This document shows, piece after piece, positions 1 through 8,622 of a stretch of DNA of 64,000 nucleotides. Numbering within the stretch: position 1 is the stretch's first letter; every line of letters starts with the position of its first letter. The notes below the pieces were generated by a model. It ran no database searches. It was not told where the DNA came from and saw only the letters and a program-made list of their open reading frames with translations. The translations under genes and the position numbers were made by a program. Source of the stretch: Stygiolobus caldivivus (GTDB lineage Archaea; Thermoproteota; Thermoprotei_A; Sulfolobales; Sulfolobaceae); NCBI RefSeq assembly GCF_019704315.1, contig NZ_AP024597.1, positions 1,488,001 to 1,552,000 on the forward strand. The letters run 5' to 3'.

Positions 1-350
1 ATAGGGTAAATGGCAAATAGGATCACCCCTACAAGGAAGAATATAACCCCCCACCTACCAGTCCTGGCCTCTTCCATATTAGAGGAAAGGTCGTTAAAGC
101 CGAACAGCATTTCGAAGGTCGAGAACAACCCTATTCCGACCCCTATGAAGGGGAGTACACCAGCTATTACCAAAAGTAATAACGCTATTGCACTCGCTCC
201 TGAAAAACCGAAAGATATTATAAGTGTTATCAAGTTTAGGAGTGTAGTATAGCCGAGCAGTATGCTTACATAGACCAGGAGCATTGATATACTCGCGAAG
301 AGGCTCGCTAACCTCAATTTTCTGAGCCCGGAATATTCTTGATAACTCAT
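1..350 (-). CDS. DUF973-like polytopic membrane protein, C-terminus cut by window edge
   Basis: The minus-strand frame starting with ATG at 350 (MSYQEYSGLRKLRLASLFAS) stays open to the left edge, so only the first ~116 residues are seen. It has a short charged N-terminus followed by at least three hydrophobic stretches (LLVYVSILLGYTTLLNLITL, then ALLLLVIAGVLPFIGVGIGL, then WGVIFFLVGVILFAIYP). The N-terminal YxGLRKLRxASLF pattern is what I remember of Sulfolobales DUF973 membrane proteins; function unknown. A minus-strand TATA-like element (CTTATAAA, about 368-378) precedes it. The competing frame starting at 357 is rejected because it lacks the membrane pattern. Confidence 0.6.
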   Translation of the reverse strand, partial: MSYQEYSGLRKLRLASLFASISMLLVYVSILLGYTTLLNLITLIISFGFSGASAIALLLLVIAGVLPFIGVGIGLFSTFEMLFGFNDLSSNMEEARTGRWGVIFFLVGVILFAIYP

Positions 351-550
351 GATCCATATTTTTTCATGAGACATTTATAAGTTTTATTTCCCTTATCTTT
401 TCTGTTACTATGACCTAAACAGTTCCGTTATACCCGGTCGGTCTACAAAAGGCGTTATCGTCAGCATAAGGTGAGTGTATTTACGGTAGAGAGCAGAGGG
501 CTAGCTCTTTATTGTCTACATAAATGAACAGAGTACACGGGGAGTACTGG

Positions 551-603
551 GGGGCTGAAGCCCCTACACCTAATCACAATGGAGATAAAAGTGTAGGAGT
601 GAA
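551..603 (+). repeat. Inverted-repeat element, first copy (transposon-end-like)
   Basis: Contains CCTACAC (563-569) and GTGTAGG (591-597) as inverted arms, flanked by GGGCTGAAG-CCCC and AGTGAACGGT. The same arrangement with a perfect 10-bp stem occurs at 36575-36645 (GGGCTAAGTCCC...GGTGTAGGGACAAACGGT), so this is a dispersed element. In frame it reads like a TnpB tail (E-A-P-T-P-N-H-N), and the second copy directly follows a decayed TnpB zinc ribbon, so a 3' end of an IS200/IS605-family element is a reasonable inference, not proven. Confidence 0.4.
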
Positions 604-624
604 CGGTTTTATAAGGCAACTAGG

Positions 625-632
625 CTTAAATA
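625..632 (+). promoter_or_regulatory. TATA box of first csx1 gene
   Basis: CTTAAATA is centred about 27 nt before the ATG at 655, the spacing expected for an archaeal promoter that gives a leaderless transcript. No Shine-Dalgarno sequence lies in front of the start, which fits. A second A/T-rich TTTTATAAGG lies slightly upstream (607-616). Confidence 0.55.
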
Positions 633-654
633 CATCTTTTTCAAACCATCTTTC

Positions 655-1917
655 ATGAAGACCTTATTCGCCCCCATAGGTGATCCTAAGAACTATAAGG
701 AAGTAGAATATGTGGTAGATGGCTCAGACCATCAATACCCCACAAAGGCGAGTTTCGACGCGATACGTAAAGCCTTAAGCATAGACCACGTAGTAGTCTA
801 CGCGGGGTTAAGCTTGTGTGACCTCACCAAGAACAGGAGTTACGAGGACTGTGTAAATTATGTCACAGGGTACGTAAAAGATAAGCTCAACATAAATGAC
901 ATAGATTTGATTGTAGCACCTAACGTCTTTGGGAACACGTTCGTCCAAGAAGACAGAAAGAACACGCTCTTCTTTAACTTCATATATTATAACACACTAA
1001 AGTTGCTGGAGGACAAAAAGCCTGACGAAGTATATATTGACATAACCCACGGGATAAACTACATGCCCTTGCTGGCTACGGACGCAATAAAGCTCGCCTC
1101 ATATACATACATGGTCAATGAGAAGGAGGCCCTCAATTTATCTACCTTTAATTCGGAACCTGTGGTACAAGGCGTTAGCGGGCCTTACCACATTACTAGA
1201 GTGTACGAGGAGAAGACGTCCACCCGGTTATCACTGCTACACGTTTTATCCCCCTTCTTATCTAAAGACCACAAGAACAAAGTGCAAAACAACGTGCTTA
1301 AGGGGGAGACACAGTGTGACGTAGACCTAATCTACTCGTCAGTGACAGCGCTATTCTCGGGCATATTCCCCTATATCGCCTTAATTAAGGGAGGGCTAGA
1401 ACAGTGCTTCAGGGCAGTGGAGGACAAGCTTAGCGTAGTGGACTACATGAACTTCAGGGTCAAGACCGAGGTCAGAGACGAAGGAGGGGCTAGTAGACTG
1501 GTATATAAGGATAAGTTACCGGTGGAGTTGAGCCACCTCCATTCGTTCCTCGATGTGGTGATGAAGGTAACGTCTAACGTAAAGGCAGGAGACGAAGTAA
1601 GGCTAAGCGATATAGAAGAGATGGCGAAAAAGTTTTCTGTTTCAGAGACCGTTAGGTCAATGGTCTTAAACGAGGTAGACCTGATGAAAAAGAGGGGTAT
1701 AGGAAAAGAGCCGAGGCTATACGCAGAAATACTGGCTAACAGCGGGCGTGAAGGGGACGAGCGTAGGAAAGCACAGAAGGAATGTGACTCTAATAGGAGA
1801 AACCTATACGCACATGCGGGCTTTGAACAGAACGTAACATACTTAAGGAAGGAGGGGGATGAGATCTACGTGAGCTATGGTAAGTGTTTAGAGAACGTCA
1901 AGAATCACCTAAAATAA
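655..1917 (+). CDS. csx1: Csx1-family CARF-HEPN ribonuclease (divergent)
   Basis: 420 residues with the layout of Csx1: an N-terminal Rossmann-like CARF domain (opening MKTLFAPIGDP, with the D-x-T-H-G-x-N motif at D129-N135, the region that contacts cyclic oligoadenylate in Csx1/Csm6 proteins) and a C-terminal HEPN RNase domain with R382-N383-L-Y-A-H387, the R-x4-H catalytic motif. In the family, cOA made by Cas10 activates non-specific RNA cleavage, a CRISPR-triggered abortive response. It stands alone about 10 kb from the cas10 operon with its own leaderless promoter. It is clearly diverged from the second Csx1 here (8623-10071), so they are probably not recent duplicates. Ligand ring size cannot be read from sequence. 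Confidence 0.85.
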   Translation: MKTLFAPIGDPKNYKEVEYVVDGSDHQYPTKASFDAIRKALSIDHVVVYAGLSLCDLTKNRSYEDCVNYVTGYVKDKLNINDIDLIVAPNVFGNTFVQEDRKNTLFFNFIYYNTLKLLEDKKPDEVYIDITHGINYMPLLATDAIKLASYTYMVNEKEALNLSTFNSEPVVQGVSGPYHITRVYEEKTSTRLSLLHVLSPFLSKDHKNKVQNNVLKGETQCDVDLIYSSVTALFSGIFPYIALIKGGLEQCFRAVEDKLSVVDYMNFRVKTEVRDEGGASRLVYKDKLPVELSHLHSFLDVVMKVTSNVKAGDEVRLSDIEEMAKKFSVSETVRSMVLNEVDLMKKRGIGKEPRLYAEILANSGREGDERRKAQKECDSNRRNLYAHAGFEQNVTYLRKEGDEIYVSYGKCLENVKNHLK

Positions 1918-1959
1918 GGGCCTGATTGTTATGCTGGCTCCTAATTCCGGTGAGTTAAC

Positions 1960-2310
1960 TCAGCCTTGCGGAGCAGAGGTGTAGGTCAGTGCCACATACT
2001 CCTTGACGAACTTCAGGAACTCCTCCTCGTCGGCTTCATTTACGAACTTCAGGTCGACTAACTCGGATACCTCCTCAGGTAACACCGAGTGGACTTTGAC
2101 TAACAGCTCACTGTACTTTTTCACGTCTAAACCCCTGACTATTAGCGCGATATCGAGGTCACTGCTACCAGACGCCCTCCCTTTTATCACGGAGCCGTAT
2201 ACTATGGCCCCCTTTACGTTAGCGAACCTCATGGCCCTATCGAGGACTAGGAGTGCCACCTCCCGCCAGTTCTCCTCTAGGAACTTGATCCTCTCTAACC
2301 CGAACACCAC
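1960..2310 (-). CDS. MNT-type nucleotidyltransferase (antitoxin of HEPN/MNT pair)
   Basis: 116 residues. GSVIKGRASGSSDLDIALIV (about residues 39-58) is the minimal nucleotidyltransferase signature GSxxxGRxxxxSDLDI, with the two metal-binding Asp of the DxD present. Proteins of this family modify a partner HEPN toxin, in the MntA/HepT case by adding AMP to a tyrosine. The gene overlaps the 3' end of the HEPN gene by 16 bp, so the two are co-translated. Start is GTG (GTG GTG TTC GGG). Function as antitoxin is inferred from the pairing. Confidence 0.85.
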   Translation of the reverse strand: MVFGLERIKFLEENWREVALLVLDRAMRFANVKGAIVYGSVIKGRASGSSDLDIALIVRGLDVKKYSELLVKVHSVLPEEVSELVDLKFVNEADEEEFLKFVKEYVALTYTSAPQG

Positions 2311-2699
2311 TTCTCACCCCATACTTTCCTCACAAGTCCGATTACCTCCTTAGCAGTACCCAGACACACCTCTGCGTCCTCTCTGGTGAGCCCATAAGAC
2401 AAGTATTGCCCTCTCTGCCTAGCGTCCTCCAAGAGGATTAACTCACCCCTCTTGCCCCTTACAAACTCCGTAATTTCGTCCTTCAGCGCAAACGCTGAGA
2501 GGAGTGATAAGGGTTTCCTGATTTCGTGGGTCTCTGGGAACGTGTAGCCCAGGTACGAGATAGTGGCTTTGACCGCTAACTCCGCAGAGACTTGCGACAG
2601 CAACCCGGAAGCGTTATACAATCCGCGTTTAAATGCCTCCTCTGAAGAGACCAAGTATTCTAAGGCCTTCTTACAGAGTTCAATATGGAGCCCGTGCAC
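2295..2699 (-). CDS. HEPN-domain protein (toxin partner of MNT)
   Basis: 134 residues, all-helical, HEPN type (PF05168-like): LCKKALEYLVSSEEAFKRGLYNASGLLSQVSAELAVKATI resembles the family N-terminal helices. I do not see a clean R-x4-H catalytic motif; the C-terminal region has ARQRGQYLSYG, the position where MNT-associated HEPN proteins carry a modifiable Tyr, so Y115-Y118 are candidates. Starts with GTG at 2699; a TATA-like element (minus strand, 2721-2728) lies ~25 nt upstream, giving a leaderless message. First gene of the HEPN-MNT pair; a stabilisation or defence toxin is the likely role. Confidence 0.8.
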   Translation of the reverse strand: MHGLHIELCKKALEYLVSSEEAFKRGLYNASGLLSQVSAELAVKATISYLGYTFPETHEIRKPLSLLSAFALKDEITEFVRGKRGELILLEDARQRGQYLSYGLTREDAEVCLGTAKEVIGLVRKVWGEKWCSG

Positions 2700-3278
2700 A
2701 GTATGTAGTCTGAGAAAGGGTATAAAAGCTCTTCATGCTTTAGGGGCGTTCACGGGTCCGTTTCAATTTCCATTTTGTCTCGTCAAAGTGGTATTTTAAC
2801 TGTTAATTATACATTAGGTAAAATTAATACTAAGATACTGACGAGAGGGTTATGAGGTGTTATAACTTAAATTAAATAGAATGTTTCACACACATTTGTT
2901 ATTTGTACATAGAATTATACTAATTTGATTTTGATGGAGAGTATTAAAATTTGCAATGGAGACGAGAGCGGCTACGCTTGGGCAATAGCTCTTGTTTTTA
3001 CCCACGGCGTGACTTATCCTTGCCTTTATCACTTTTGACCCCGCTATGCACACCTCTTTCGGGGGTCATACACAACCACCATTAACCCACTGGGGCCCTA
3101 TGGATGAGTCGTACCTTTCATGTCCTTCCGATTATCACGAGATAGGCTATAGTTAAAATATTATGTGGGTCTCATACATTAACTTAAGTAAGGGCCTTAA
3201 CCAAGCCCTAACCTTATCGAACAAGCCTACCGCCTCGTGGGTGTTCGCGCCCTTACAGACCTGGTGGGGCTTGGAATG
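2700..3278. other. Intergenic region without a recognisable gene
   Basis: Beyond the HEPN promoter (2721-2728) I find no open frame with coding character. The part 2990-3110 is more GC-rich than its surroundings and has a broken protein-like reading on the minus strand with several stops; this may be an old gene or transposon remnant, but I could not identify it. Confidence 0.4.
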
Positions 3279-4652
3279 CTACATTTTGTCCTCAGTCTTT
3301 TGCCCTTCTACTACCTCCATCGACACCTCTTCGAGTGGCTTTTTCCCGGTCTCAGGTATAACTAACAAGTACAACAGTAACATCACGATATAGATCGCTA
3401 TAGACGGTATAAAAGCACCTATTAGCCCGTACTGGTGGACTAAGAGGGGGAACACTAATGTACCTATTGCCCCACCAGCTTTTGCCACCGCTACCACTAT
3501 CCCTTGCACGAGGCCCCTGACCTTAGTAGGAGCCAGTTCTACTGCAGGCAAGCCTGTCCCTATTATAGGGTGTGTACCTATGTTATACGCAAAGTAGTAA
3601 GTGGAGATGATGAGGAATAGCCCGACGTCGGGTAGTACACCCCTAAGGACTACAAACAATGAAAGGATGAACACTAGTGACACTAATGAAATCGTTTGGG
3701 ACAGTTTCCTCCCCTTATCTATTAACCATAGCCCAAGAAAAGCTCCCGGTAAGGCAAACCCTAAGTCGGTTACGATTTTATAAACTGCAGGGTCTGTTAT
3801 CCCTATGCGGTGGGCTATAAGTGTAGGGCCGAACTCCTTTATCCCGATGTTCAGGTCTAGCAGCGACCAAAGGAGGGCGGACGTAAGGAAGAGCCTCCAG
3901 TTCCTCTTAAAGTACACCGGTACAGGCGTATTATCGACTGTTATGTCACGTATTTTTACCTCCTTACCCGTTATCTGCCTCGCGGCTTCGTTTAGGGCGT
4001 TCAAGTCACCTTTGACCCTCCCGAGGTACCTCACGGTATCGGGTAGCTTCCTCCTCAGGTAGAAGGTCCCTAAGGCGGGGACGGCCCCTAGGGACAAGGT
4101 GACCCTCCACAAAAGGGAAGGGCTGACGTGTGAAAGCAACAGCCCTAAGAACACGAGGGACGCCGCTATATCGCCTAAGGTTATCATGACGACTCTGCCT
4201 ATTGCAATCGCCTTCCCTCTATCGGCGGAGTTTGAGTTCTCCGCTATTATCACGGGTGAGAGGACGAAGTCAGCCCCTACCCCTATCCCTATAAGTGCCC
4301 TGAGGAGTATTAACTCCAGTGTATCGCTCACAAAGAACTGGAGGAGAGACCCTATGCCCATCAATAGGACGTCGACCCCGTAATACTTCTTCCTGCCCTT
4401 ATTGGACAGCAACCCGAACACTATACCTCCGGTCACCATACCTAAGTACCCCGAAGAGACTAACAGGCCCTCTAACAGGGGTTTTTCCTTGCCGGTAATG
4501 TGTAAAGAAGAGAGGACGATAAGTAAGGTAAGGGATATCGCGGTGAACTCGTACCCTACGGCGAATACCCCCATCCCCGTGATGAAGGTGTTCTTGCTTA
4601 TAAACTTGTTCCACTTGAGGTCGTCTATGAAGGAAAAGGGCTTACTGTTCAT
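3279..4652 (-). CDS. MFS transporter, sugar/organic-acid porter type
   Basis: 457 residues with about 12 hydrophobic helices. After the first helix pair it carries the MFS loop motif GLLSNKGRKKYYG (about residues 80-92, family consensus G-x-L-x-D-R-x-G-R-[KR]), and GLWLIDKGRKLSQT is the matching motif in the second half, so both six-helix halves are present. The RALIGIGVGADFVLSPVIIAE segment resembles metabolite:H+ or sugar porter subfamilies common in Sulfolobales. Substrate cannot be inferred. Monocistronic, facing the ICMT-like gene. ATG at 4652. Confidence 0.88.
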   Translation of the reverse strand: MNSKPFSFIDDLKWNKFISKNTFITGMGVFAVGYEFTAISLTLLIVLSSLHITGKEKPLLEGLLVSSGYLGMVTGGIVFGLLSNKGRKKYYGVDVLLMGIGSLLQFFVSDTLELILLRALIGIGVGADFVLSPVIIAENSNSADRGKAIAIGRVVMITLGDIAASLVFLGLLLSHVSPSLLWRVTLSLGAVPALGTFYLRRKLPDTVRYLGRVKGDLNALNEAARQITGKEVKIRDITVDNTPVPVYFKRNWRLFLTSALLWSLLDLNIGIKEFGPTLIAHRIGITDPAVYKIVTDLGFALPGAFLGLWLIDKGRKLSQTISLVSLVFILSLFVVLRGVLPDVGLFLIISTYYFAYNIGTHPIIGTGLPAVELAPTKVRGLVQGIVVAVAKAGGAIGTLVFPLLVHQYGLIGAFIPSIAIYIVMLLLYLLVIPETGKKPLEEVSMEVVEGQKTEDKM

Positions 4653-4964
4653 ATAATCCCATTTTATATCAGTGATAAAAATATTTTCTATATTGCCTAT
4701 CTACTACTATATAGTAATATATAGACAATGTTTGTTTTCCCCGCAGTACTCGTTGGGCTATTTTATGAACTGGTCATTACCCCACCCCTTACTCCTTTAC
4801 CGGCACAATGTACTAACGCTGCATGTATATTCGAATTGTGACCCGTCCGTACTTAAGCAAAAACGATGACCACCTTTTTCGGGACACCCCTTTTAAACCT
4901 TCATTAAAGTTTAATATTCGGAATACCTCCTCACTTTAATAAGTCCCGTGTGTAAGTCTACAAC
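4653..4964. other. Divergent intergenic region between transporter and ICMT-like gene
   Basis: A/T-rich near the MFS start (ATATAGTAATATATAG around 4709-4724), followed by ~120 bp of more GC-rich sequence with no supported gene. Promoter elements for both divergent genes must lie here; AAGTTTAATATTCGG (about 4906-4920) is the best TATA-like candidate for the plus-strand gene. Confidence 0.35.
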
Positions 4965-5564
4965 ATGATACCGATATTTGCAAACGAGTTGAACGAGGTG
5001 CTGTTTTACACAGTCTTCTTTGTCTTCTATGGTGCGGATTTTGTAATGACTTACGGTATACCGTTAACTAGGGGAAGGAGAGAAGTGAGGAAGAGGGAAA
5101 GGAAGTCATTCTTCATTTTTTTCGCTACCATGTACTTTACCGTGACCTTCTCCTTCTTCTTCGGTTACTTTTCATATTATAGCGGTATCGGAGAACTACC
5201 GCTCTTATTTCTATACGTGGGGACTTCTTTGATTATAGTCGGGGAGTCGTTTAGGCTCTGGGCTATCTTTACTCTAAACAAGTACTTTTCACCCGTAGTT
5301 ACTGTATATTCCGACCACAGGGTGGTAACACGTGGCCCTTACGGATATGTGAGGCACCCGGCATACGGTGGTGGAGCCATATCGCTCCTCGGTATAGCCC
5401 TATCTACCAGGAGCCTTTTTTCATTAGTATTGCTCCTACCGGCTATTTTAGTATTCAACTATAGGGCTAACATAGAGGAAAGGCTCCTGATTGAAAGCCT
5501 AGGGGAAGAATATGTAAAATACAAGTCTAAAGTTAGGAAAAAGTTTATCCCTTTTTTATACTGA
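4965..5564 (+). CDS. Isoprenylcysteine carboxyl methyltransferase (ICMT)-family membrane protein
   Basis: 199 residues with four to five transmembrane helices. The C-terminal half holds the family signature RGPYGYVRHPAYGGG (about residues 124-138, SAM-binding R-H-P motif) and ANIEERLLIESLGEEYVKYK (about 168-187, conserved E-E-x-x-L...Y-x-x-Y). Archaeal members are probably SAM-dependent methyltransferases acting on membrane-associated substrates; the true substrate is unknown since archaea lack classical prenylated CaaX proteins. ATG start, monocistronic. Confidence 0.82.
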   Translation: MIPIFANELNEVLFYTVFFVFYGADFVMTYGIPLTRGRREVRKRERKSFFIFFATMYFTVTFSFFFGYFSYYSGIGELPLLFLYVGTSLIIVGESFRLWAIFTLNKYFSPVVTVYSDHRVVTRGPYGYVRHPAYGGGAISLLGIALSTRSLFSLVLLLPAILVFNYRANIEERLLIESLGEEYVKYKSKVRKKFIPFLY

Positions 5565-5618
5565 CTCCCTTGTCACCCCAATAACACAGTCCTCCTCGCC
5601 GATCCGGGACTACACCTG

Positions 5619-6129
5619 TCACATAAGGGGCAGCTCGGGGGGGGCCGGACTACCCCTCCCATTTAAGTTTGCGGTAACAATAACGTCACGGTCATTCTCG
5701 TAACAGAAGGCAAAACACTTGAACTGACTCAATTCCCGCCGTCTTTACGCCACATTTCGGACACGCATTAGACGAGTACCTGAGGTCAAGAAACTCCACA
5801 GCCATGCCTTTCCGCCTGACATTAAGTCCGATATTGAGCCCTGCTGTACGCGTAAACTAGAGTTTAGTCTGGGACTTTGATAGTCGACATGCTTGATCAA
5901 GTCTTTCAGGCCCTCTGGCTTCATTAAGTTAGTACTACGCGTGATAACGGCTTCAACGGCTAACTTACCGACCTTCTCGGCGAAACCTTTCATAACCCGC
6001 TTAGCCTTGGAGCGGAAGCGTTTTATCTTCGCTGGTACCCTCTTGTTGTTAGTTCACTTCTTAGAGTACTCCTACATTATACGCCTGAATTAGTAAAAAC
6101 ACGTTAAACGTGATGGTTTTACATAAACC
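5619..6129 (-). pseudogene. tnpB: Decayed tnpB (IS200/IS605-family RNA-guided nuclease), C-terminal half
   Basis: Minus-strand fragments in several frames line up in order with a Sulfolobales TnpB: EYSKK, then KIKRFRSKAKRVMKGFAEKV and LKDLIKHVD (open frame ~5740-6050), then AQYRT..CQAERHG, DLRYSSNACPKCG, and F-K-C..C-YENDRDVIVTANLNGRGS ending at TGA 5619. The last parts contain the zinc-ribbon cysteines and the ENDRD motif (final catalytic Asp of the RuvC domain). At least two frameshifts and internal stops break it, and the N-terminal half is missing or unrecognisable. The upstream 6075-6129 part resembles the dispersed repeats at 28468 and 35683. Confidence 0.8.
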
Positions 6130-6238
6130 GATGGCCCCCTTAACTTCACGACACTCGATAACGATCCTTGCCAAAAAAAGTAGTTGGGCAATTGAGGGGT
6201 GTCGACAACTAGCCTTCCCAAATTAATACGGGGAAATA

Positions 6239-7354
6239 TTACACCGAAGCCACACACGGGTTACCTACGGCTATGAGCCCCAGCTGGGTGTTATTATACG
6301 CGTACCACACCCCGCTTTTCTGGTTATAGTAACTACTTGAGGCAATAAATGCTGCTATATAGCCCCCGGGGATAGTACCGTTACCTAATTGATACATCTG
6401 GGACTTAGACAGTAAGGACGGGTATACGACAATACTGTTTATATAGCCTTTGAATGGGTACCATTGGTAATTTGTCTGAGGCCACTGCTTAGTGAACGCG
6501 ACCCCGACAAAGTTGTATTTATAGGGCCCTATCTCTCCGAACAGTGACGAAGCGTCAGTAAACGGTGCACAAAACTCGGCTATTAGCTCTCCGTTGATGT
6601 ACCCTGCTATATACGTCATACCGTCAGCTGACCACTCTTGGAACAAAACCCAATAGAAGCCGGGTTTATTTATACTTACACACATCGCGGCTTCTCCACC
6701 GTTAGGTGTGGGTATGGGTTGACCTATACCGGTCTTTACGAGTTTGAACGGTTTTATGGGCAAGAATGCTTGTAGCGACCCTAACGAGTTATTCGATATA
6801 TCAGCTATTATTAATTTTCCGTGGCTTATATAAACTAACGGGGACCAGCCCGACTTTGGAGGGTTAAACGGTAATGTGTCCTTTGACAGCCCTATGAGGA
6901 CTCCTCGAGTATTTGGCGTTAAGTAAGCCCTAATAGCTATAGTCTCCGCTTTATATTCCATTGCCACATAACTGAACAGCCCTACTGGCACATTTTCCCC
7001 GTTATCCTTAATATAGAATATAGGAGTAATGAAGTACTGGTCTACCCCGTTGAACGAGATCGCACAACCTTGGTATTTTAACAGCGATATAGGGGTATAA
7101 GAAATCGCAGGGACAGAAGACGATATAGGTACTCTGACGGTATTAACGGAATTCTTGTAAAGGAGGAATCCCCCTATCCCTAGGAGGACTATGGTTAAAA
7201 TGACTACGCTGATTATAGGTAGATTCCTCTTTTTCTTTTTAGGGAAATAGTACTGGTAGTCGTGTCTGGTCTCTGGGAAATGATAGCCACACTTAGAACA
7301 TATAATGCTCAAATCGTCATTTACGTATCCGCATCTGGGACATACTTTGGGCAT
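6239..7354 (-). CDS. Zinc-ribbon membrane-anchored protein with extracellular LamG-like domain
   Basis: 371 residues. Residues 1-30 form two CxxC knuckles (CPRCGYVNDDLSIICSKCGY), a zinc ribbon; after a basic stretch (KKKKR) comes one transmembrane helix (about 48-67), so the ribbon is cytoplasmic and the rest outside. The exterior part resembles concanavalin A/LamG-like jelly-roll domains (IAGYINGELIAEF, FKGYINSIVVYPSLLSKSQM are typical strands and the YxLSxxQIxxL-type ending). Possible role in sugar or surface binding, inferred only. TATA-like GTTTATAAATT near 7386-7398; ATG start. Not linked to neighbours by an operon. Confidence 0.65.
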   Translation of the reverse strand: MPKVCPRCGYVNDDLSIICSKCGYHFPETRHDYQYYFPKKKKRNLPIISVVILTIVLLGIGGFLLYKNSVNTVRVPISSSVPAISYTPISLLKYQGCAISFNGVDQYFITPIFYIKDNGENVPVGLFSYVAMEYKAETIAIRAYLTPNTRGVLIGLSKDTLPFNPPKSGWSPLVYISHGKLIIADISNNSLGSLQAFLPIKPFKLVKTGIGQPIPTPNGGEAAMCVSINKPGFYWVLFQEWSADGMTYIAGYINGELIAEFCAPFTDASSLFGEIGPYKYNFVGVAFTKQWPQTNYQWYPFKGYINSIVVYPSLLSKSQMYQLGNGTIPGGYIAAFIASSSYYNQKSGVWYAYNNTQLGLIAVGNPCVASV

Positions 7355-7507
7355 TTCGCTATAAGATTACACAATCACCTCAAAATTTATAAACCTTTTC
7401 CTATACCGCCCTAATTTTTAGGGTGACCTCGAGATAGTAACTGTATATGGACCCTTGAGGGATGGGTTGAAAGTAAGGACAAGACACTCTAAGGGTAAGC
7501 AGATTTT

Positions 7508-8353
7508 TTACTTATCATTAAAATTTTCAACCCTCACTGACCTTTCCTCTCTTATCCTCTCCAATATAGTCATGACGGCTGTATCCAAGTCGAGGCTGTA
7601 CAGTGTTACTTTGGACTTATTAGGTATACTCAAAAGCTGTAATAGTGCGTCTTGTCCTGATATTATGCTCTCGTTATAGTTTACGCTGATCCTTTCTAAC
7701 TTACCGTTCTTGACCAGTACCTTTCCCATTACGCCTTCCCCTTCTATGATAATTACCCCGTACTGTATTTCGTCAACGTTCTTCAGCGCTCTCGGTATTA
7801 CCTCGCTCAGGGCCCCTTCCTCGGTATAGACGACCGTAGGTGTTATATCGAGTTGTCCGGTGTCGCTTGACTTAAAATAGTACTTTACATATGGGACGAT
7901 GTGATCCCTGACTATGTGTTCTGCTAGCGCAAAGGGTTGCCTGCCGAAAAACTTGTCGAAGACTGAGACCTCGTACTCAGCATTAGTGTAAACCTTGACT
8001 AAAGTCTCCAGAGACTTAACACTCTTCACTTCGAAGCTGATGTCCCATTTTAATTTCCCGTCATAACTCAGTCCCTTATAAACTATCCCAGAAGGCGTAT
8101 ATACTGGCCCTTCCATCTCCCCTAACGACGTGTACAGTCTGGTCTCAGGGGTACCAAAGATGTAGAGCACTCTGAACTTGTTGGAGAAACCTGATATGGA
8201 GGAAGGGGTCACGTAAGTCCGGGACTTCGGGTCGAACACTTGTAAAATACTTAGGTGCCCGAACACGCCTGACAGCAGGAACGGGTCTGATACCCAACGT
8301 ACTACCCTCTCTTTCGATGCTTGGACCGTAATTTCTCGAAAACACTTACTCAT
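7508..8353 (-). CDS. SRPBCC-fold protein with C-terminal PATAN-like domain
   Basis: 281 residues, soluble. The N-terminal ~170 residues look like a START/SRPBCC ligand-binding fold (opening ITVQASKERVVRWVSDPFLL, the usual beta strand-helix start with D-P at the first loop; DUF3211-like proteins of Sulfolobus are of this kind). The C-terminus (MGKVLVKNGKLERISVNYNE, then GQDALLQLL) resembles PATAN/DUF4388 regulatory domains. A second, shorter protein of the same architecture is at 34824-35435. Function unknown; a membrane-lipid or small-molecule sensor is possible. ATG start at 8353, monocistronic. Confidence 0.5.
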   Translation of the reverse strand: MSKCFREITVQASKERVVRWVSDPFLLSGVFGHLSILQVFDPKSRTYVTPSSISGFSNKFRVLYIFGTPETRLYTSLGEMEGPVYTPSGIVYKGLSYDGKLKWDISFEVKSVKSLETLVKVYTNAEYEVSVFDKFFGRQPFALAEHIVRDHIVPYVKYYFKSSDTGQLDITPTVVYTEEGALSEVIPRALKNVDEIQYGVIIIEGEGVMGKVLVKNGKLERISVNYNESIISGQDALLQLLSIPNKSKVTLYSLDLDTAVMTILERIREERSVRVENFNDK

Positions 8354-8592
8354 ACTACCCTGAGATAATATTACGAGAAAGTTTATTAAAAATTTTTTGT
8401 ATATATAAAATTTTTGGTAATATATGAGACTCCCTTTTTTCTATCAAATATATTTGTATTAACGTGACTTTTTGCAGAATTCGTTGTTAATAAATAGATA
8501 TCATAGATAGATTAAGTTTAAAATCTCATAATTAAATTTAGGAAAATTTTATGCCTAGTTTTTAGGAAATACCATGAATAACCGAGCTAAAG

Positions 8593-8600
8593 ATTAAAAA
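8593..8600 (+). promoter_or_regulatory. TATA box of second csx1 gene
   Basis: ATTAAAAA is centred ~26 nt before the ATG at 8623, as for the other CRISPR units in this window; the transcript is expected to be leaderless. The 8354-8592 stretch is otherwise strongly A/T-rich with no gene. Confidence 0.5.
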
Positions 8601-8622
8601 CCTTTCCTTTAGACAGTTAGTA

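Noticed and set aside
655-1917. Calling the first CARF-HEPN protein Csm6
   Set aside because: The opening GDPxxY-type CARF and its general layout fit Csx1 better; the distinction is partly conventional and needs profile searches.
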